Source of the DNA: Bacteroidota bacterium
GTDB taxonomy: Bacteria; Bacteroidota; Bacteroidia; Flavobacteriales; Flavobacteriaceae
Length of the DNA stretch: 7,702 nucleotides
Assembly: GCA_004356305.1 (NCBI GenBank)
Contig: SMXJ01000162.1
Location: 1 to 7,702, forward strand
Direction of reading: 5' to 3'
In this document: positions 6,093 to 7,702 of the stretch, one piece after another
How positions within the stretch are numbered: position 1 is the stretch's first letter
Layout: every line of letters starts with the position of its first letter
The notes under the pieces: model-generated
Databases searched by the model: none
What the model was told of the DNA's origin: nothing
What the model saw: only the letters and a program-made list of their open reading frames with translations
Made by a program: the position numbers and the translations under genes

Positions 6093-7702
6093 TTGATCGC
6101 AAAAAATTACTATTACAAAAATAGCTTAGCTAAACTTATATTATTCGGAGTTATATTATTTGGGGCGACATCTGCTATCTCCCAAGATACTACGGCTACA
6201 GGGTCCACGATGGGCCGTATGGATCTACCTAATCCCCCCAGCATTCAGGACCTATATACATACGACCCGATTACCGAAAGATATATACTAACCCGAACAA
6301 TAGGCGACTTCATTATTTCTTATCCTATCATTCTTACTCCCGAAGAATACGAGGAACTGATACTGAGGGAACAAATGAAGGCCTACTTTAAAGAAAAGAT
6401 AGATGCCGCAGATGGACGAAAAGAAGGTGCAGAAGAAGCGCAAAAAAATCTTCTGCCAACTTTTTATGTGAATTCCAGTTTCTTTGAGACGGTTTTCGGA
6501 GGGAACACTATTGAAGTGATTCCACAAGGTACGGTGGAGATGGATTTGGGTCTTTTATATACGAAGCAAGACAACCCTACATTTTCACCCAGGAACCGGA
6601 GTAATTTATCATTCGATTTTGACCAAAGAATTAGCCTGAGTTTGTTGGGTAAGGTAGGAGAGCGACTTCAGGTAACAGCTAATTACGATACTCAATCAAC
6701 CTTCGATTTTCAGAATATCATAAAACTCGAATATACACCTACCGAAGATGATGTCATTCAGAAGATCGAAGTAGGTAATGTGAGCATGCCCCTTAACAGT
6801 ACCTTAATCCAAGGGGCACAAAGTCTATTCGGGGTAAAAACAGAATTGCAATTTGGAAAAACTACTATTACAGCAGTATTTTCGGAACAAAAATCGGAAA
6901 CAAGGTCGGTAAGAGCCGAAGGAGGAGCCACCATAACCGATTATGAACTATTCGCTTTGGATTATGATGAGAATCGTCATTTCTTTTTAGCGCATTACTT
7001 CAGAGATAATTATGATCGCGTACTCATACAGTATCCTTTTATAAATTCCAGTGTTCAGGTCAAAAGGGTTGAAGTATGGATAACCAACAGAAACACCACT
7101 ACCAATGACGTTCGAAATATTGTAGCTCTTCAGGATATAGGAGAATCAGATCCTACCAATATTGGCTTGCTTGTGCCACCAGGAGGTTTTATCAATCGCC
7201 CGAAAAATTCATTCCCCGATAACATGAATAACGATTTTAATCCCTTCGGAATAGATGACCCCGGCGTACAATCTGTTTTAAATGAAGCCATAAGAGATAT
7301 CGCAACTGTTCAGGATGGTTTCAGTGGGGTTCCGGTTAGAGATGGAATTGATTATGTTACTTTGGAAAATGCGCGAAAATTGCAACCTAACGAGTATCAG
7401 CTTAATTCGCAGCTGGGTTATATCTCCTTGAATCAGCGCTTGAATAACGATGAGGTTCTGGGGGTAGCATTTCAGTTTACCGTAAATGGAAAGGTTTTTC
7501 AGGTAGGTGAGTTTTCAACAGACGGTGTAGAAGCCACTACCGGGGAGTTTAATAATGGTGAAGGTAATCAAGGGGGCCAAGGAGGTCAAGGCGGAGGAAT
7601 AGGAATCGGTGAATTGGGTATTTCACAAAACCTCGTTGTAAAATTATTGAAAAGTAACATCACGATTGTAAGTGAACCCGTTTGGGATATTATGATGAAA
7701 AA
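6093..7702 (+). CDS. sprA: SprA, T9SS outer-membrane translocon / gliding motility protein (N-terminal part; 3' truncated by window edge)
   Basis: SprA (Sov in Porphyromonas) is a very large outer-membrane beta-barrel, usually about 2,300-2,500 residues, that forms the type IX secretion channel and is needed for gliding in flavobacteria. About 536 codons are present and stay open to the right edge. Recognised family segments are YTYDPITERYI (55-65), the IILTPEEYEELILREQMKAYF region, the VEMDLGLLYTKQDNPTFSPRNR region, GKVGERLQVTANYDTQSTF (186-204), EVGNVSMPLNSTLIQGAQSLFG (226-247) and LNNDEVLGVAFQFTVNGKVFQVGEF near 450-475. No ATG upstream of 6210 keeps the secretion signal, so I choose TTG at 6093. 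It gives a good signal peptide: Lys-containing n-region, hydrophobic core LILFGVILFGATSA, and cleavage near SAIS/Q (30/31). No lipobox Cys is present. A Gly/Gln-rich insert lies at 493-502. The ruvA-sprA order is, from memory, common in flavobacteria. Confidence 0.93.
   Translation, partial: MIAKNYYYKNSLAKLILFGVILFGATSAISQDTTATGSTMGRMDLPNPPSIQDLYTYDPITERYILTRTIGDFIISYPIILTPEEYEELILREQMKAYFKEKIDAADGRKEGAEEAQKNLLPTFYVNSSFFETVFGGNTIEVIPQGTVEMDLGLLYTKQDNPTFSPRNRSNLSFDFDQRISLSLLGKVGERLQVTANYDTQSTFDFQNIIKLEYTPTEDDVIQKIEVGNVSMPLNSTLIQGAQSLFGVKTELQFGKTTITAVFSEQKSETRSVRAEGGATITDYELFALDYDENRHFFLAHYFRDNYDRVLIQYPFINSSVQVKRVEVWITNRNTTTNDVRNIVALQDIGESDPTNIGLLVPPGGFINRPKNSFPDNMNNDFNPFGIDDPGVQSVLNEAIRDIATVQDGFSGVPVRDGIDYVTLENARKLQPNEYQLNSQLGYISLNQRLNNDEVLGVAFQFTVNGKVFQVGEFSTDGVEATTGEFNNGEGNQGGQGGQGGGIGIGELGISQNLVVKLLKSNITIVSEPVWDIMMK
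7569..7595 (+). repeat. Three tandem 9-base repeats (CAAGGNGGN) coding Q-G-G in SprA
   Basis: Three consecutive units encode QGG three times, then continue as GIGIG. The units differ at third codon positions (GGGGGC, GGAGGT, GGCGGA), so the repetition is kept at the protein level rather than as an exact DNA repeat. It forms a low-complexity flexible loop at about residues 493-501 of SprA, between the conserved FQVGEFSTDGVEAT and ISQNLVVKLLKSN segments. Confidence 0.7.

Noticed and set aside
6087..6212. sprA as a pseudogene or as starting at ATG 6210
   Set aside because: The frame is open from 6090 to the window end with all conserved SprA segments intact. Starting at 6210 would remove a clear signal peptide that an outer-membrane protein needs.
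6288..6527. Minus-strand open frame of 79 codons inside sprA
   Set aside because: The plus strand here encodes conserved SprA residues; the minus frame is a shadow.
7569..7595. CAAGGNGGN units as a CRISPR-like or VNTR array
   Set aside because: There are only three short contiguous units with no spacers. They are in frame within SprA and differ at third codon positions, so they are a coding low-complexity stretch.
1..7702. A previously undescribed multi-gene system
   Set aside because: Six of the seven genes are assigned to well-known families with intact key residues. Only the methyltransferase lacks a defined role, and nothing around it forms a recognisable new module.

Overview
The window is an ordinary stretch of chromosome from a member of the Bacteroidota, almost certainly a Flavobacteriia/Flavobacteriaceae species. 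Three things point there. The last gene is the N-terminal part of SprA, the outer-membrane translocon of the type IX secretion system (T9SS) and gliding machinery, which is confined to this phylum. Several genes are preceded by the Bacteroidota -7 promoter box TAnnTTTG. No gene has a recognisable Shine-Dalgarno sequence. Base composition is moderate: about 44% GC in hand-counted parts of ruvB, lower in the methyltransferase gene. I cannot name the genus from sequence alone.

All genes are on the + strand. Positions 2-148 hold the last 48 codons of cytochrome c oxidase subunit I, followed by a hairpin terminator (168-229). ruvB (277-1299) encodes the Holliday-junction branch-migration motor. 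A class I SAM-dependent methyltransferase of unknown substrate (1299-2111) overlaps its stop codon by one base. queG (2148-3065) encodes epoxyqueuosine reductase, the last step of queuosine tRNA modification. maeB (3121-5424) encodes a two-domain NADP-type malic enzyme with a C-terminal phosphotransacetylase-like regulatory domain. ruvA (5508-6089) encodes the junction-recognition subunit that works with RuvB. sprA begins at a non-ATG codon (TTG, 6093) three bases after the ruvA stop and runs off the right edge.

The genes do not form one pathway. RuvA and RuvB act together but are split by queG and maeB, and no ruvC is present here. The likely transcription units are: the end of a cytochrome oxidase operon; ruvB plus the methyltransferase, perhaps reading on into queG; queG; maeB; and ruvA-sprA. 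Exact or near TAnnTTTG boxes lie exactly 24 nt before the start codons of queG, maeB and ruvA. The box before ruvB is so close to the ATG that a leaderless mRNA is implied.

I see no CRISPR array, insertion sequence, phage, tRNA, rRNA or convincing new defence or biosynthetic system. The points worth a second look are small-scale: the TTG start and in-frame ruvA-sprA junction, a dyad over the ruvA promoter, the leaderless ruvB arrangement, an AT-rich orphan methyltransferase between ruvB and queG, and a glycine-glutamine-rich loop in SprA.
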